The notes under the pieces were generated by a model. It did not search any database. It saw only the letters and a program-made list of their open reading frames with translations, and was not told where the DNA came from. From contig CAJFPJ010000035.1 of the NCBI GenBank assembly GCA_904399395.1, positions 1-41,544 on the forward strand: a stretch of 41,544 nucleotides of DNA. Reading direction: 5' to 3'. The translations under genes were made by a program, and so were the position numbers. Numbering within the stretch: position 1 is the stretch's first letter; each line of letters starts with the position of its first letter. Positions 22,635 through 30,721 of this stretch are shown here, one piece after another. The stretch is from an uncultured Clostridia bacterium. GTDB taxonomy: Bacteria; Bacillota; Clostridia; Oscillospirales; Acutalibacteraceae.

Positions 22635-23971
22635 GCGGAAATCTCCCCCTTCGGAATCGTTTCTGTAAGAAGAGGGGAGGTAGGGGAGTCTCCCCAGGAG
22701 AGGCGGGAGGACGGTGTGTCAAAGAAAGAAAGTTGCTCCGCACCCTCTAGTTGCCTGCGGGGAGAGGGCTCTGTCAGCGCCCGGAAGACCCCCTCCTGGG
22801 TTACCCGCAGGCCCGGCATCATTTTCCCAGAACAGGTGACAAAATACTGGGCTCTTTTTAAAACGACGCCCAGCCGCCTGAGCCCTTCAAAGGTGAGACT
22901 TCCCTCTCGCCGGGCTGTTACAATGCGTTTAGCGCTTTTTATACCGATACCCGGTACGCGAAGAAGCATGGCGTATTCGGCCCGATTCACGTCAATGGGG
23001 AACTGTTCCATATGGCGCAGGGCCCAGCAGCATTTGGGATCCATCAAAGGGTCGAAGGAAGGGGTGTTCTCGTCCAGAATCTCAGAGGCGGAAAAGCCGT
23101 AAAAGCGCAGGAGCCAATCTGCCTGATAGAGGCGGTGTTCCCGCAGAAGCGGTGGTTTTGTGCCCACAGGGGGCAGGAGAGCGCTGTCGGAAACAGGCAC
23201 ATATGCAGAATAAAACACGCGCTTGAGCCTATATTTTTTATAAAGGCCCTCTGTGAGGCGTAGGATCTGCAGGTCGGAATCCGGTGTGGCCCCAACGATC
23301 ATCTGTGTGCTCTGCCCGGCGGGGGCAAAAACAGGGGCATGCTTATACAGGGCCAGATCGTGCTTGTTTTCTCGGATTTTTCCGCTGATAAGGCCCATGG
23401 GTTTCAATATGGAGCTTTTTGTTTTGTTAGGGGCCAGTTGTTTAAGGCCGGTTTCCGATGGAAGTTCAATGTTGACGCTCATACGGTCTGCCAAGAGACC
23501 CAGGCGGGAGATCAGAGCACTGTCTGCTCCGGGGATGGCCTTTACATGAATATAGCCCCCGAAACGGTATTTCTGCCGCAGGATCCGCAGGGTTTCAATC
23601 AGTTGTTCGCAGGTGTAATCCGGACTGCGGAGGACACCGCTGCTGAGAAAAAGACCTTCGATGTAATTTCGCCTGTAAAAGGCTATGGTGAGGTCCGCCA
23701 GTTCTCTGGGAGAAAACGCCGCCCGGGGCGTGTCGTTGGAGGAGCGATTGACACAGTATTTGCAGTTATATATGCAGGAATTGGTAAGCAGCACCTTCAG
23801 AAGAGAGATGCAGCGTCCGTCTGCAGCGAAACTATGGCAGAGGCCGTAAGAAACAGCGTTGCCCAGCTGGCCGGGAACATTTGGCCGGTCAACGCCGCTG
23901 GAGGTACAGGCGGCATCGTATTTGGCGGCGTCTGTCAGAATCGTTAGTTTTTCGAGAGTAGTAAGGGACAT
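22631..23971 (-). CDS. TIGR03916-family radical SAM DNA repair/modification protein
   Basis: In this 446-residue protein the 4Fe-4S radical-SAM motif is C66-IYN-C70-KY-C73, inside LLTNSCIYNCKYCVNRSSND. The barrel continues with the conserved FLSSGVLRSPDYTCEQLIET and GYIHVKAIPGAD. Near the end there is a helix-hairpin-helix DNA-binding motif around VPGIGIKSAKRIV (339-351). The combination indicates radical chemistry on DNA bases or sugars, but the substrate is not established. It leads a three-gene operon. GAGGTG precedes the ATG and a LexA-type site sits on its promoter, which points to induction by DNA damage. Confidence 0.9.
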   Translation of the reverse strand: MSLTTLEKLTILTDAAKYDAACTSSGVDRPNVPGQLGNAVSYGLCHSFAADGRCISLLKVLLTNSCIYNCKYCVNRSSNDTPRAAFSPRELADLTIAFYRRNYIEGLFLSSGVLRSPDYTCEQLIETLRILRQKYRFGGYIHVKAIPGADSALISRLGLLADRMSVNIELPSETGLKQLAPNKTKSSILKPMGLISGKIRENKHDLALYKHAPVFAPAGQSTQMIVGATPDSDLQILRLTEGLYKKYRLKRVFYSAYVPVSDSALLPPVGTKPPLLREHRLYQADWLLRFYGFSASEILDENTPSFDPLMDPKCCWALRHMEQFPIDVNRAEYAMLLRVPGIGIKSAKRIVTARREGSLTFEGLRRLGVVLKRAQYFVTCSGKMMPGLRVTQEGVFRALTEPSPRRQLEGAEQLSFFDTPSSRLSWGDSPTSPLLTETIPKGEISA

Positions 23972-23983
23972 AGAGACACCTCG

Positions 23984-24017
23984 ATCCTATATTAGAACAT
24001 TTGTTCTAATATAGGAT
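23984..24017 (-). promoter_or_regulatory. LexA (SOS) box in a 34-bp perfect palindrome
   Basis: The core GAAC-ATTT-GTTC (23995-24006) equals the Gram-positive LexA box form GAAC-N4-GTTC. The symmetry extends outward without a mismatch to 15-bp arms: ATCCTATATTAGAAC on the left, with its exact complement on the right. The box lies at the predicted transcription start of the radical-SAM operon and overlaps its -10, the classic LexA repression position. Confidence 0.88.
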
Positions 24018-24041
24018 ACACCTAATTCCTGAGAAAGTCAA
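24013..24041 (-). promoter_or_regulatory. promoter of the SOS operon
   Basis: On the minus strand TTGACT (24041-24036) and TATCCT (24018-24013) are 17 bases apart. The -10 lies within the outer arm of the LexA palindrome, and the start of transcription would be close to 24006. Confidence 0.7.
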
Positions 24042-24171
24042 CAGGAAGAATGCGAATTTATTTGGGGGATTTTTGGGGATGAAAGAGAGCTTTGTAGATT
24101 CCGCCGAAATAGAAAGGACGCCCTGCACATGGCACGGACGCCCTAAGAAATCAGAAATTTATAGGAATTGT

Positions 24172-25071
24172 TTAAAACAGCGGATAAATTGTCTCATTGA
24201 ACCAGCTGTAGCCCAGATCTAAGTATGGTATCCAACCGATATCCATAAGGATACCCACAATGGCCCACCCCAGTATCAGGATACAGATAATCAGCAGGAA
24301 CAGCAAAAATCCAAAGAGGATGGATTTGCCATTTCCTTCTTTTTCATAAAGTTCCTCGTCCTCCGGTTCCTCCGGGAAGCCGGGCTCATCGTAAAAGGAA
24401 GGCAATGGCCTCCGCGCCGGAGCAGGAACCTCATAAAGAGGCGGCGAGTCAGGGGAGGTGCGATTTTCATCCTTTGAGGACATGTCTTCAAAGGATGGCC
24501 TCGGCTCTTTCGGCACAACTACAGGGGAAATAAGCCCGGTCAGCAGAGTAGGCTCCGCAGAGGGAGCGTTTCCGGAAGAAGTAGGAGAACTTTTTTCTGT
24601 CTCTTTTGGTAAGGTGCTGCCCGGAAAATCCTCTGAAAAAGAGGCTTGAGAGGCTTGTGTTTTGTTTGAAGGGGAAACAGGCTCCGATCGGGAGGAAGGC
24701 GGCGCCGGGGGAAAGGGATCCTCCTGAAAAGGGTCTTGCCCGGGCGCGGCCGAGGGCGTTTTTCCGAAAAGCTGCCCACGGATATCCGCCAGATCCTGAA
24801 AGGAATCGCAAAGCTCCCTGGTTCGCGTAATCAACAGACGGTCCAGGGAAATAGAAGAAAGCTCTTCCGCTGTTTTTCGCTTCAAAAGGGACGGAAGACT
24901 GCTGAAGACCTCTTTTGTAACACGCTTTGCTATTTCCCGGTCGGATGTCCGATCCGCGGCAAATTTGTATACGGAATAGCCCTTTTGGGCAAACAAGCTT
25001 TGAAGGGCCTCCGTGCTGCCGGAGGCAATTTTTTCAAGGATAGGTTCCAAGGGAGATACACCTCTTTTCAT
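24172..25071 (-). CDS. single-pass membrane protein with sigma-like N-terminus
   Basis: The N-terminal 95 residues of this protein of about 299 residues are helical and look like the start of a sigma-70 region 2/ECF helical domain (EALQSLFAQKGYSVYKFAAD, then AKRVTKEVFSSLPSLL). No DNA-binding region 4 follows. The next 130 residues are Pro/Ser/Glu-rich and probably disordered. One strong hydrophobic segment (about 253-276) and a short aromatic tail ending WFNETIYPLF close the protein, placing the sigma-like part in the cytoplasm. I do not recognise the family. The start may be ATG 25071 or TTG 25089. Neither has a clear ribosome binding site. Confidence 0.6.
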   Translation of the reverse strand: MKRGVSPLEPILEKIASGSTEALQSLFAQKGYSVYKFAADRTSDREIAKRVTKEVFSSLPSLLKRKTAEELSSISLDRLLITRTRELCDSFQDLADIRGQLFGKTPSAAPGQDPFQEDPFPPAPPSSRSEPVSPSNKTQASQASFSEDFPGSTLPKETEKSSPTSSGNAPSAEPTLLTGLISPVVVPKEPRPSFEDMSSKDENRTSPDSPPLYEVPAPARRPLPSFYDEPGFPEEPEDEELYEKEGNGKSILFGFLLFLLIICILILGWAIVGILMDIGWIPYLDLGYSWFNETIYPLF

Positions 25072-25207
25072 GTGTGGAGCTGTGTCCAAAAAAAGAGAAA
25101 GCCTGGTACTGTGGATTCCGCACGAGGGTTCCGACCTAAAGAGGGGCGTATGATACAGCTCCGATACCCCGGCTTAGCATATTACGTACTGCGATACTGT
25201 ATATGAT

Positions 25208-25237
25208 ATTATAGTATGAGGTACCTCCAAAAAGCAA
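25208..25237 (-). promoter_or_regulatory. promoter of the sigma-like membrane protein gene
   Basis: On the minus strand TTGCTT (25237-25232) and a perfect TATAAT (25213-25208) are 18 bases apart. The leader would be about 110-130 bases long. The 405-base gap between this gene and the RND gene otherwise holds the RND promoter and operator. I see no gene or RNA in the rest. Confidence 0.65.
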
Positions 25238-25364
25238 CCGCTTTCGGGGAAAGTAGACTCAATCCTCTAAAATCCTCTGTAAAGGGAAAGAAAGTTTACA
25301 TGAGTAGTATACAGCCTTTGGCGCAGGGGCGGAAACATTGCTGCAATTGTTTACAATTTATCTC

Positions 25365-25393
25365 TTGCTTTTTTGTGGGTCTCTTCGTATACT
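25365..25393 (+). promoter_or_regulatory. promoter of the RND-tetR operon
   Basis: TTGCTT (25365-25370) and TATACT (25388-25393) are separated by 17 bases. The start of transcription, near 25400, falls inside the TetR-type inverted repeat. Confidence 0.7.
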
Positions 25394-25397
25394 AGGA

Positions 25398-25419
25398 CCC
25401 GACTGACTGGTCGGTCGGG
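25398..25419 (+). promoter_or_regulatory. TetR-family operator of the RND operon
   Basis: Arms CCCGACTGAC (25398-25407) and GTCGGTCGGG (25410-25419) match at 9 of 10 positions around TG. The GACTGAC/GTCGGTC style is typical of TetR-family sites. It covers the start of transcription, and a TetR-family gene is the second gene of the operon. Confidence 0.8.
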
Positions 25420-25494
25420 ATCTGGAATCCCCTTAGGAAGGCGGAGGATATCTTTCGGTCCGGCCTGCAAATATGAGAAAGGAAGGCAGCACAT

Positions 25495-28400
25495 ATGCTA
25501 TCAAAATTCAGCGTTAAAAAGCCCTATACCGTAATAGTGGCTATCGTGCTGGTTGTGATTCTGGGTTTCGTCTCCTATTCCAAGATGACCATGGATTTGC
25601 TCCCCAGCATCAATATGCCTTATGCGGTGATTACGACCACCTATAGCGGCGCTTCTCCTGAGACAGTGGAGAGGACTGTCACCGCCACTTTGGAGCAAAG
25701 TATGGCCAGTGTGGATAATGTGGAGGAAGTGAACTCTGTTTCTTCAGCGGGAATCTCCATGGTGATTCTGAAGTTCCACGAAGATGCAGATATGGATTCC
25801 GCTATGATTGAGATGCGGGAAAACCTGGATCTGGTGGAGCCTTATTTCCCCGATGAAGTAGGGGCGCCGGTGATTATGAAGATCAATCCTGATATGATGC
25901 CGGTGATGGTATCTTCTGTGGGGCTTTCTGGGAAGGAAGATTCCGAAGCTGCCTCTTATATTGAGGAAAAAATCATTCCGGAGCTGAAAAGCGTAGAGGG
26001 TGTAGCTTCTGTCTCGGCTTCCGGCCTGATTGAAAATTATATTGATTTGACCATTTCTGAAGATAAAGTTGCGGATCTGAACAGCCGCCTGAAGGAATTT
26101 TACACCAAGCAGGCGGAAGAGGAGATACGCAGCTCTGTTCTGAAGGAAGCGGAAAAGCAGGCAGATGAAGCTGCTGCCGCCCAGAAGGAGCAGCTCCTCT
26201 CTCTTGGCTACACAGAAGAAAATGCCCAGGCTGCGGCGGATCAGGTGAAGTCGGCGGCTATGGAACAAGCTGAGAAGCAGGCGGACGCTGTGGTTGAAGA
26301 ACAAATGAAATCTGTGGAGATTCCGGAGACGGATATAACCAAGGATATGCTCTCCGGCATACTTTCCGGCCAGAATTTCTCTATGCCTGCTGGTTCTGTT
26401 TCTTCTGAGGATGGTTCCTCCTGGCTTGTCCGTGTGGGAGACGAACTGCAAAGCCCTGAGGAATTGGAAGAACTTGTGATTATGAGCATTCCCGATTTCG
26501 GCGATGTAACAATGTCGGATGTGGCCGACATTGCTCTGAGCGACAACACCTCCGCCATGTATTCCCGAGTAAACGGGGAGTATGCCGTGATGCTTTCTCT
26601 GCAGAAGCAGCCGGATTATTCCACAGCGGACGTGACAAACGCTGTTCTCGCCCGAATGGATACTCTGGAGGAAGAGAACGAGGGCCTTTCTTTCCACGCC
26701 CTGATGAACCAGGGGGATTACGTTAATATCATGATCCAGACGGTGCTCTCCAACCTGGTTGTGGGCGCCGGCCTGGCTGTGATCATCCTGATTATCTTCC
26801 TGCGCAGGATACGTCCCACGCTGATTGTGGCTGCGTCCATCCTTCTGAGCGTTGTTACGGCTTTTGTGCTCATGTTCCTCTGCGGGATTTCGCTGAATAT
26901 GATTTCTATGAGCGGTTTGGCCTTGGGCGTGGGCATGCTGGTGGATAACTCCATAGTGGTGATGGAAAATATCTGCCGGATGCTTTCCGAAGGAAAATCC
27001 GCCAAAGAAGCGGCCATAGAGGGGGCAAAGGAAGTGGGAGGAGCTATCACTTCCTCCACAATTACCACCATCGTGGTGTTTTTGCCCATCATTTTTACAG
27101 AAGGGCTTACCCGCCAGCTCTTCACAGACATGGCTCTTACCATCACCTTCTCTTTGCTGGCCAGCTTAGTGGTGGCGTTGACACTGGTACCTTCCGCCTC
27201 TTCCCGGATGTTGGCAAAGAACTTCTCTATGCGCCGAACCTTTATTGACAAAATGGCGGACGGCTACACAAAGCTTCTGGACCGTTCCCTGAATCACAAA
27301 TGGATCGCTATCACTCTTTCTGTGGTTATGCTTGTGGGCAGTGTGGCTCTGGCCTTCCGTTCCGGCACGGAGCTTTTCCCCTCTATGGATAGCGGCAGCG
27401 TCTCTGTTTCTGTTTCCATGCCGGATACTTATACTTGGGATGAAACCTGTGATGCGCTGGATGAGCTCTATACCACCCTTTCCGGCGTGACGGATGTGGA
27501 GACAGTTGGAATCATGAACAACGGTTCCGTGTCGGGGGATGCATCGCTTATGAGCATGGGTTCCGGCGATGGAACCAGCATTTACCTTCTGCTGAAGGAT
27601 GAACGTACAGCTCCGGTGGAAGAGATTGTCTCAGAGATTCGTGAAAAAACAAAAGATCTGCCCTATGAGGTTTCTGTCTCTTCCGCTAATATGGATATGA
27701 GCATGCTGTCCGGTGGGGACATAGCAGTGGATATTTACGGAAATGACCTGGATTCTCTGCGGGAGGCAGCTCAGATGGTGGCGGACGTCATAGCAGATAC
27801 GGAGGGCACCGCCGAGGTGGATAACGGTCTGGGAGAGACCAGCGGTGAGCTGCGTGTAGAAGTGGATAAAACCAAGGCTATAGCCAACGGGCTTACAGTA
27901 GCTCAGGTTTACAGCGCAGTAGCCGGTGAGCTTTCAGGGGATACGGGCAGCGGAGAGATTACCTCTGGCGCTGCAGAGTATACTATTACGATTCGTGATG
28001 GCAGAGATGAAGAACTGACTGCAGAAAAGCTGGAGGATTTGAAGATTCAGAATTCTTCTGAGGAAGAGATCCGTCTTGGCGATATAGCCCAGGTGAAGAA
28101 GGCAGAAGGCTTTTCTTCCATCAATCGCCAGGGGCAGGAGAGATATGTGAGCGTATCTGCCTCTGTGGCTGCCGGGTATATCTCCGGCACAGTGAACGAG
28201 CAGGTGGAGCAAAAGCTTCAGGAGCTGGAGCTTCCCGAAGGCTGCCGGTATGAGATTGCCGGCGAGAGCGAGACTATGCGCTCCACCTTCAATGATCTGC
28301 TTCTGATGCTGGTTCTGGCTGTGGTATTTATCTATCTTGTGATGGTGGCTCAGTTCCAGTCCTTCCTCTCTCCCTTTATTATCATGTTTACAATTCCTCT

Positions 28401-28836
28401 CGCCTTTACAGGCGGTTTCTTGGGCCTTGCAATAGCCGGAATGCCGATCAGTGCCGTAGCACTTTTGGGCTTTATCATTCTGGTGGGGATCGTGGTAAAC
28501 AATGGTATTGTATTCGTGGATTACGCCAACCAGCAGATGGCGGCGGGCTATACGAAGCGAGAGGCCCTTCTGCGGGCTGGGCGCAACCGCATCCGCCCCA
28601 TTCTGATGACGGCCCTGACTACCATATTTGCCCTCGTCGCCATGGCGGTGGATACCTCCATGGGTGCGGAGCTGATGCGGCCCATGGCCGTAGCTACTAT
28701 GGGCGGCCTCATATATTCCACTCTTCTGACGCTCTTCCTGATTCCAGCTATGTATAGCCTGATGAGACGAGAGAAAAGGCCTGCTGTTCAGGATGAGGTG
28801 AAGGAAATTGAAGGAAAAGCAAAAACAGATTTGTGA
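25495..28836 (+). CDS. RND-family efflux permease (HAE1-like, Gram-positive type)
   Basis: This 1113-residue protein has the full AcrB-like layout: helix 1 at 11-31, a long extracytoplasmic porter part, helices 2-7, a second porter part, and helices 8-12. The conserved proton-relay segment reads GMLVDNSIVVMENI (D484, N485), with Asn in place of the second Asp of AcrB. In the helix that carries Lys in AcrB it reads GIVVNNGIVFVDYAN (N1002, N1003). Residues about 195-285 form a long charged coiled-coil insert (EEEIRSSVLKEAEKQADEAA). This is like SwrC-type exporters of Gram-positive bacteria, which work without an outer-membrane channel. Substrates may be drugs, lipids or surfactants. AAAGGAAGG precedes the ATG. 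It overlaps tetR by 29 bases. Confidence 0.92.
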   Translation: MLSKFSVKKPYTVIVAIVLVVILGFVSYSKMTMDLLPSINMPYAVITTTYSGASPETVERTVTATLEQSMASVDNVEEVNSVSSAGISMVILKFHEDADMDSAMIEMRENLDLVEPYFPDEVGAPVIMKINPDMMPVMVSSVGLSGKEDSEAASYIEEKIIPELKSVEGVASVSASGLIENYIDLTISEDKVADLNSRLKEFYTKQAEEEIRSSVLKEAEKQADEAAAAQKEQLLSLGYTEENAQAAADQVKSAAMEQAEKQADAVVEEQMKSVEIPETDITKDMLSGILSGQNFSMPAGSVSSEDGSSWLVRVGDELQSPEELEELVIMSIPDFGDVTMSDVADIALSDNTSAMYSRVNGEYAVMLSLQKQPDYSTADVTNAVLARMDTLEEENEGLSFHALMNQGDYVNIMIQTVLSNLVVGAGLAVIILIIFLRRIRPTLIVAASILLSVVTAFVLMFLCGISLNMISMSGLALGVGMLVDNSIVVMENICRMLSEGKSAKEAAIEGAKEVGGAITSSTITTIVVFLPIIFTEGLTRQLFTDMALTITFSLLASLVVALTLVPSASSRMLAKNFSMRRTFIDKMADGYTKLLDRSLNHKWIAITLSVVMLVGSVALAFRSGTELFPSMDSGSVSVSVSMPDTYTWDETCDALDELYTTLSGVTDVETVGIMNNGSVSGDASLMSMGSGDGTSIYLLLKDERTAPVEEIVSEIREKTKDLPYEVSVSSANMDMSMLSGGDIAVDIYGNDLDSLREAAQMVADVIADTEGTAEVDNGLGETSGELRVEVDKTKAIANGLTVAQVYSAVAGELSGDTGSGEITSGAAEYTITIRDGRDEELTAEKLEDLKIQNSSEEEIRLGDIAQVKKAEGFSSINRQGQERYVSVSASVAAGYISGTVNEQVEQKLQELELPEGCRYEIAGESETMRSTFNDLLLMLVLAVVFIYLVMVAQFQSFLSPFIIMFTIPLAFTGGFLGLAIAGMPISAVALLGFIILVGIVVNNGIVFVDYANQQMAAGYTKREALLRAGRNRIRPILMTALTTIFALVAMAVDTSMGAELMRPMAVATMGGLIYSTLLTLFLIPAMYSLMRREKRPAVQDEVKEIEGKAKTDL

Positions 28837-29416
28837 TACGGTGTTGGAAATGATCGCCTCCGGCATGCCGGAGGCGGAAATCACCGTGGCAGAAGTGGCC
28901 CGCCGTTCCTGTATCGGGAAAGGCACAGTATATGAATACTTCAAAAGTAAGAACGATATCTTTCTGGTTACGGCCCAGTATTTTGCCCAAGAGGCCCTAA
29001 GTGGAATGGAGGCCTGCTATTGGGGGGAATCCTTCCCAAAAGAATTCAGAGAGCTTCTCCATTGCGCCAGGGTATGGATGGGCCGGTGCCGTTCTCTTTT
29101 CTTTTTTCTTTTTCTTGGCCGTCATATTGTTCCCCCCGGTGTGGGAGCAAATCCGGAAGGATGTCCTACGGAGCATTTGTTCCGTGGGATTCGGCGGAAT
29201 TTAGTAGAACTTATGATGAAATTTCTCTCTCTTGGCCGGAAAGAAGGATTGCTGCGGGAGGGGGTGGAACTTTATGAGGTGGTTTTCGCCTGCTCTTCCG
29301 TTTTTTCTATTTTCAATGTGGCAGATACGGGCAATGAAGGGCTTCTCCAAAAGAAGTTTACAGAAACAGAGTTGGAAGAAGTAGCATATACCATCTTTCT
29401 GCGTATTCTTGGGTGA
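28808..29416 (+). CDS. TetR-family repressor of the RND exporter
   Basis: This 202-residue protein has the TetR helix-turn-helix at about 26-46, EVARRSCIGKGTVYEYFKSK, with the KGTVYEYFKSKNDIF signature. A helical ligand-binding domain without a diagnostic motif follows. The likely start is a TTG at 28808, inside the end of the RND gene and preceded by GAGGTGAAGGA. The overlap couples the repressor to the exporter. It should bind the inverted repeat at 25398-25419 and be released by an exporter substrate, giving autoregulation. The segment GRCRSLFFFLFLGRHIVPPG is unusually hydrophobic and may line the ligand pocket. Confidence 0.88.
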   Translation: MKEKQKQICDTVLEMIASGMPEAEITVAEVARRSCIGKGTVYEYFKSKNDIFLVTAQYFAQEALSGMEACYWGESFPKEFRELLHCARVWMGRCRSLFFFLFLGRHIVPPGVGANPEGCPTEHLFRGIRRNLVELMMKFLSLGRKEGLLREGVELYEVVFACSSVFSIFNVADTGNEGLLQKKFTETELEEVAYTIFLRILG

Positions 29417-29484
29417 CAGCAGGGAGATTCAATCTTTTTCAAAAAATGTGCGATGAGTGCTCTTTGCAGGATATGGATTTTTCG

Positions 29485-29521
29485 AAGTGATGCCGGTCAG
29501 AAATTCTGACCGGCATCACTT
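29485..29521 (+). terminator. terminator-like perfect palindrome after tetR
   Basis: Arms AAGTGATGCCGGTCAGAA (29485-29502) and TTCTGACCGGCATCACTT (29504-29521) pair over 18 bp around a single base. Only a short T run follows, so it is a somewhat weak intrinsic terminator or a structural palindrome. It lies about 70 bases after the tetR stop. Confidence 0.65.
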
Positions 29522-29572
29522 TCTGCAAAACGCTGCCGGAAAAAGAAAACTGCATACTTTTGTTTCGCGTTG

Positions 29573-29581
29573 TGTTATAAT
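29573..29581 (+). promoter_or_regulatory. extended -10 promoter of the MoxR operon
   Basis: TGTTATAAT (29573-29581) is a TG-N-TATAAT extended -10 element. No good -35 is present at the usual distance, as is common for this promoter type. Confidence 0.55.
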
Positions 29582-29695
29582 GATTGCAACACCGCACAGG
29601 GTGATGTAAGCTACATACATAGGACCCTCTTACTTGAAAAAAGCCGGTAAGGTGGGAATGTATACGGAACAGAAATAATAATTTTCGGGTATATC

Positions 29696-30718
29696 ATGCT
29701 CGAAGAAGGGGTGAGACGGTTGCAGGAAGCAAAGAAGGAGACCATACGGGAATCCAACAAAAATGAGGCTTCTTCCGGAGAAAAGGAGATCATCGGGGCT
29801 ATATGCCGGAATATGGAAAAGGTTCTGGTGGGCCGTGCAAAGGTGACGGAATACATGATCGCTGCCATGATTGCCGGAGGCCATGTTCTTCTGGAGGATG
29901 TCCCGGGAACGGGAAAAACCATGATGGCCAAAACGCTGGCTCGATCGGTGGATGCACAATTTGGACGCATCCAGTTTACGCCTGATCTGCTGCCTTCGGA
30001 TGTAACGGGCCTCAATATTTATGATCGAAAGACGGGTAATTTCGAGTTTCATCCAGGGCCGGTTTTCTGCAATATCCTTTTGGCGGATGAAATAAACCGG
30101 GCAACGCCTAGGACGCAGTCCAGCCTTTTGGAGTGCATGGAGGAGCATCAGGTGACCGTTGATGGGGTCACAAGAAAGTTAGAGGAACCTTTTTTTGTGA
30201 TTGCTACTCAAAATCCGGTGGAAACAGCCGGCACTTTTCCTTTGCCGGAGGCCCAGTTGGATCGTTTTCTGATGCGGCTTTCTGTGGGGCTGCCCTCTGA
30301 CGAAGAGGAATATGCTATTCTGCAGAGATTCATCCGCGCGGATCCTCTGGAGGAATTAGGGGCAGTGTGCAGTGGGGGAGACGTTCTCACTCTGCGGCGC
30401 AGATGTCCGAATATTCACGTTCATCCGGAGCTGCTTCGGTATATGCAGCGTCTGTCTGCAGAGACACGAAGGAACAATACTGTTTCCAGCGGTGTCAGCC
30501 CTCGTGGAACACTAGCTTTGCTTCGGTGTTCACAGGCGCTTGCTCTGGTCAGGGGCCGGGACTATGTAGTGCCGGAAGACGTAAAGGAATTGTCAGTACC
30601 GGTGCTGGCTCACAGACTCATTTTCATGGGAGGCTTTGCCGCCACTGGCGAAGCAGAGGCGCTTATACGTGAAATCGCAGAAAAGACGCCTGTTCCCACA
30701 GAAGAGTGGGGCCGGTGA
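29696..30718 (+). CDS. MoxR-family AAA+ ATPase
   Basis: This 340-residue AAA+ ATPase of the MoxR/RavA group is thought to act as a chaperone in maturing protein complexes. Walker A is GTGKT (71-75, in VLLEDVPGTGKTMMAKTLA), Walker B is ILLADEINRA with D131-E132, and sensor 1 is in FVIATQNPVE. The family segment GTFPLPEAQLDRFLMRL and the C-terminal lid around VSPRGTLALLRCSQALAL are also present. The first 30 residues are polar and not conserved, so the real start may be a downstream GTG or TTG (29711 or 29720), close to GAAGAAGGGG. It is followed 3 bases later by a DUF58 gene, the standard partner. Confidence 0.92.
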   Translation: MLEEGVRRLQEAKKETIRESNKNEASSGEKEIIGAICRNMEKVLVGRAKVTEYMIAAMIAGGHVLLEDVPGTGKTMMAKTLARSVDAQFGRIQFTPDLLPSDVTGLNIYDRKTGNFEFHPGPVFCNILLADEINRATPRTQSSLLECMEEHQVTVDGVTRKLEEPFFVIATQNPVETAGTFPLPEAQLDRFLMRLSVGLPSDEEEYAILQRFIRADPLEELGAVCSGGDVLTLRRRCPNIHVHPELLRYMQRLSAETRRNNTVSSGVSPRGTLALLRCSQALALVRGRDYVVPEDVKELSVPVLAHRLIFMGGFAATGEAEALIREIAEKTPVPTEEWGR

Positions 30719-30721
30719 GCC

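Noticed and set aside
24116-24144. Nine-base direct repeat GGACGCCCT, twice 20 bases apart
   Set aside because: There are only two copies and no symmetry or neighbour to give it meaning. Chance is sufficient.
26241-26697. Long minus-strand readings across the RND gene
   Set aside because: They are antisense shadows of a clearly conserved transporter and have no start signals.
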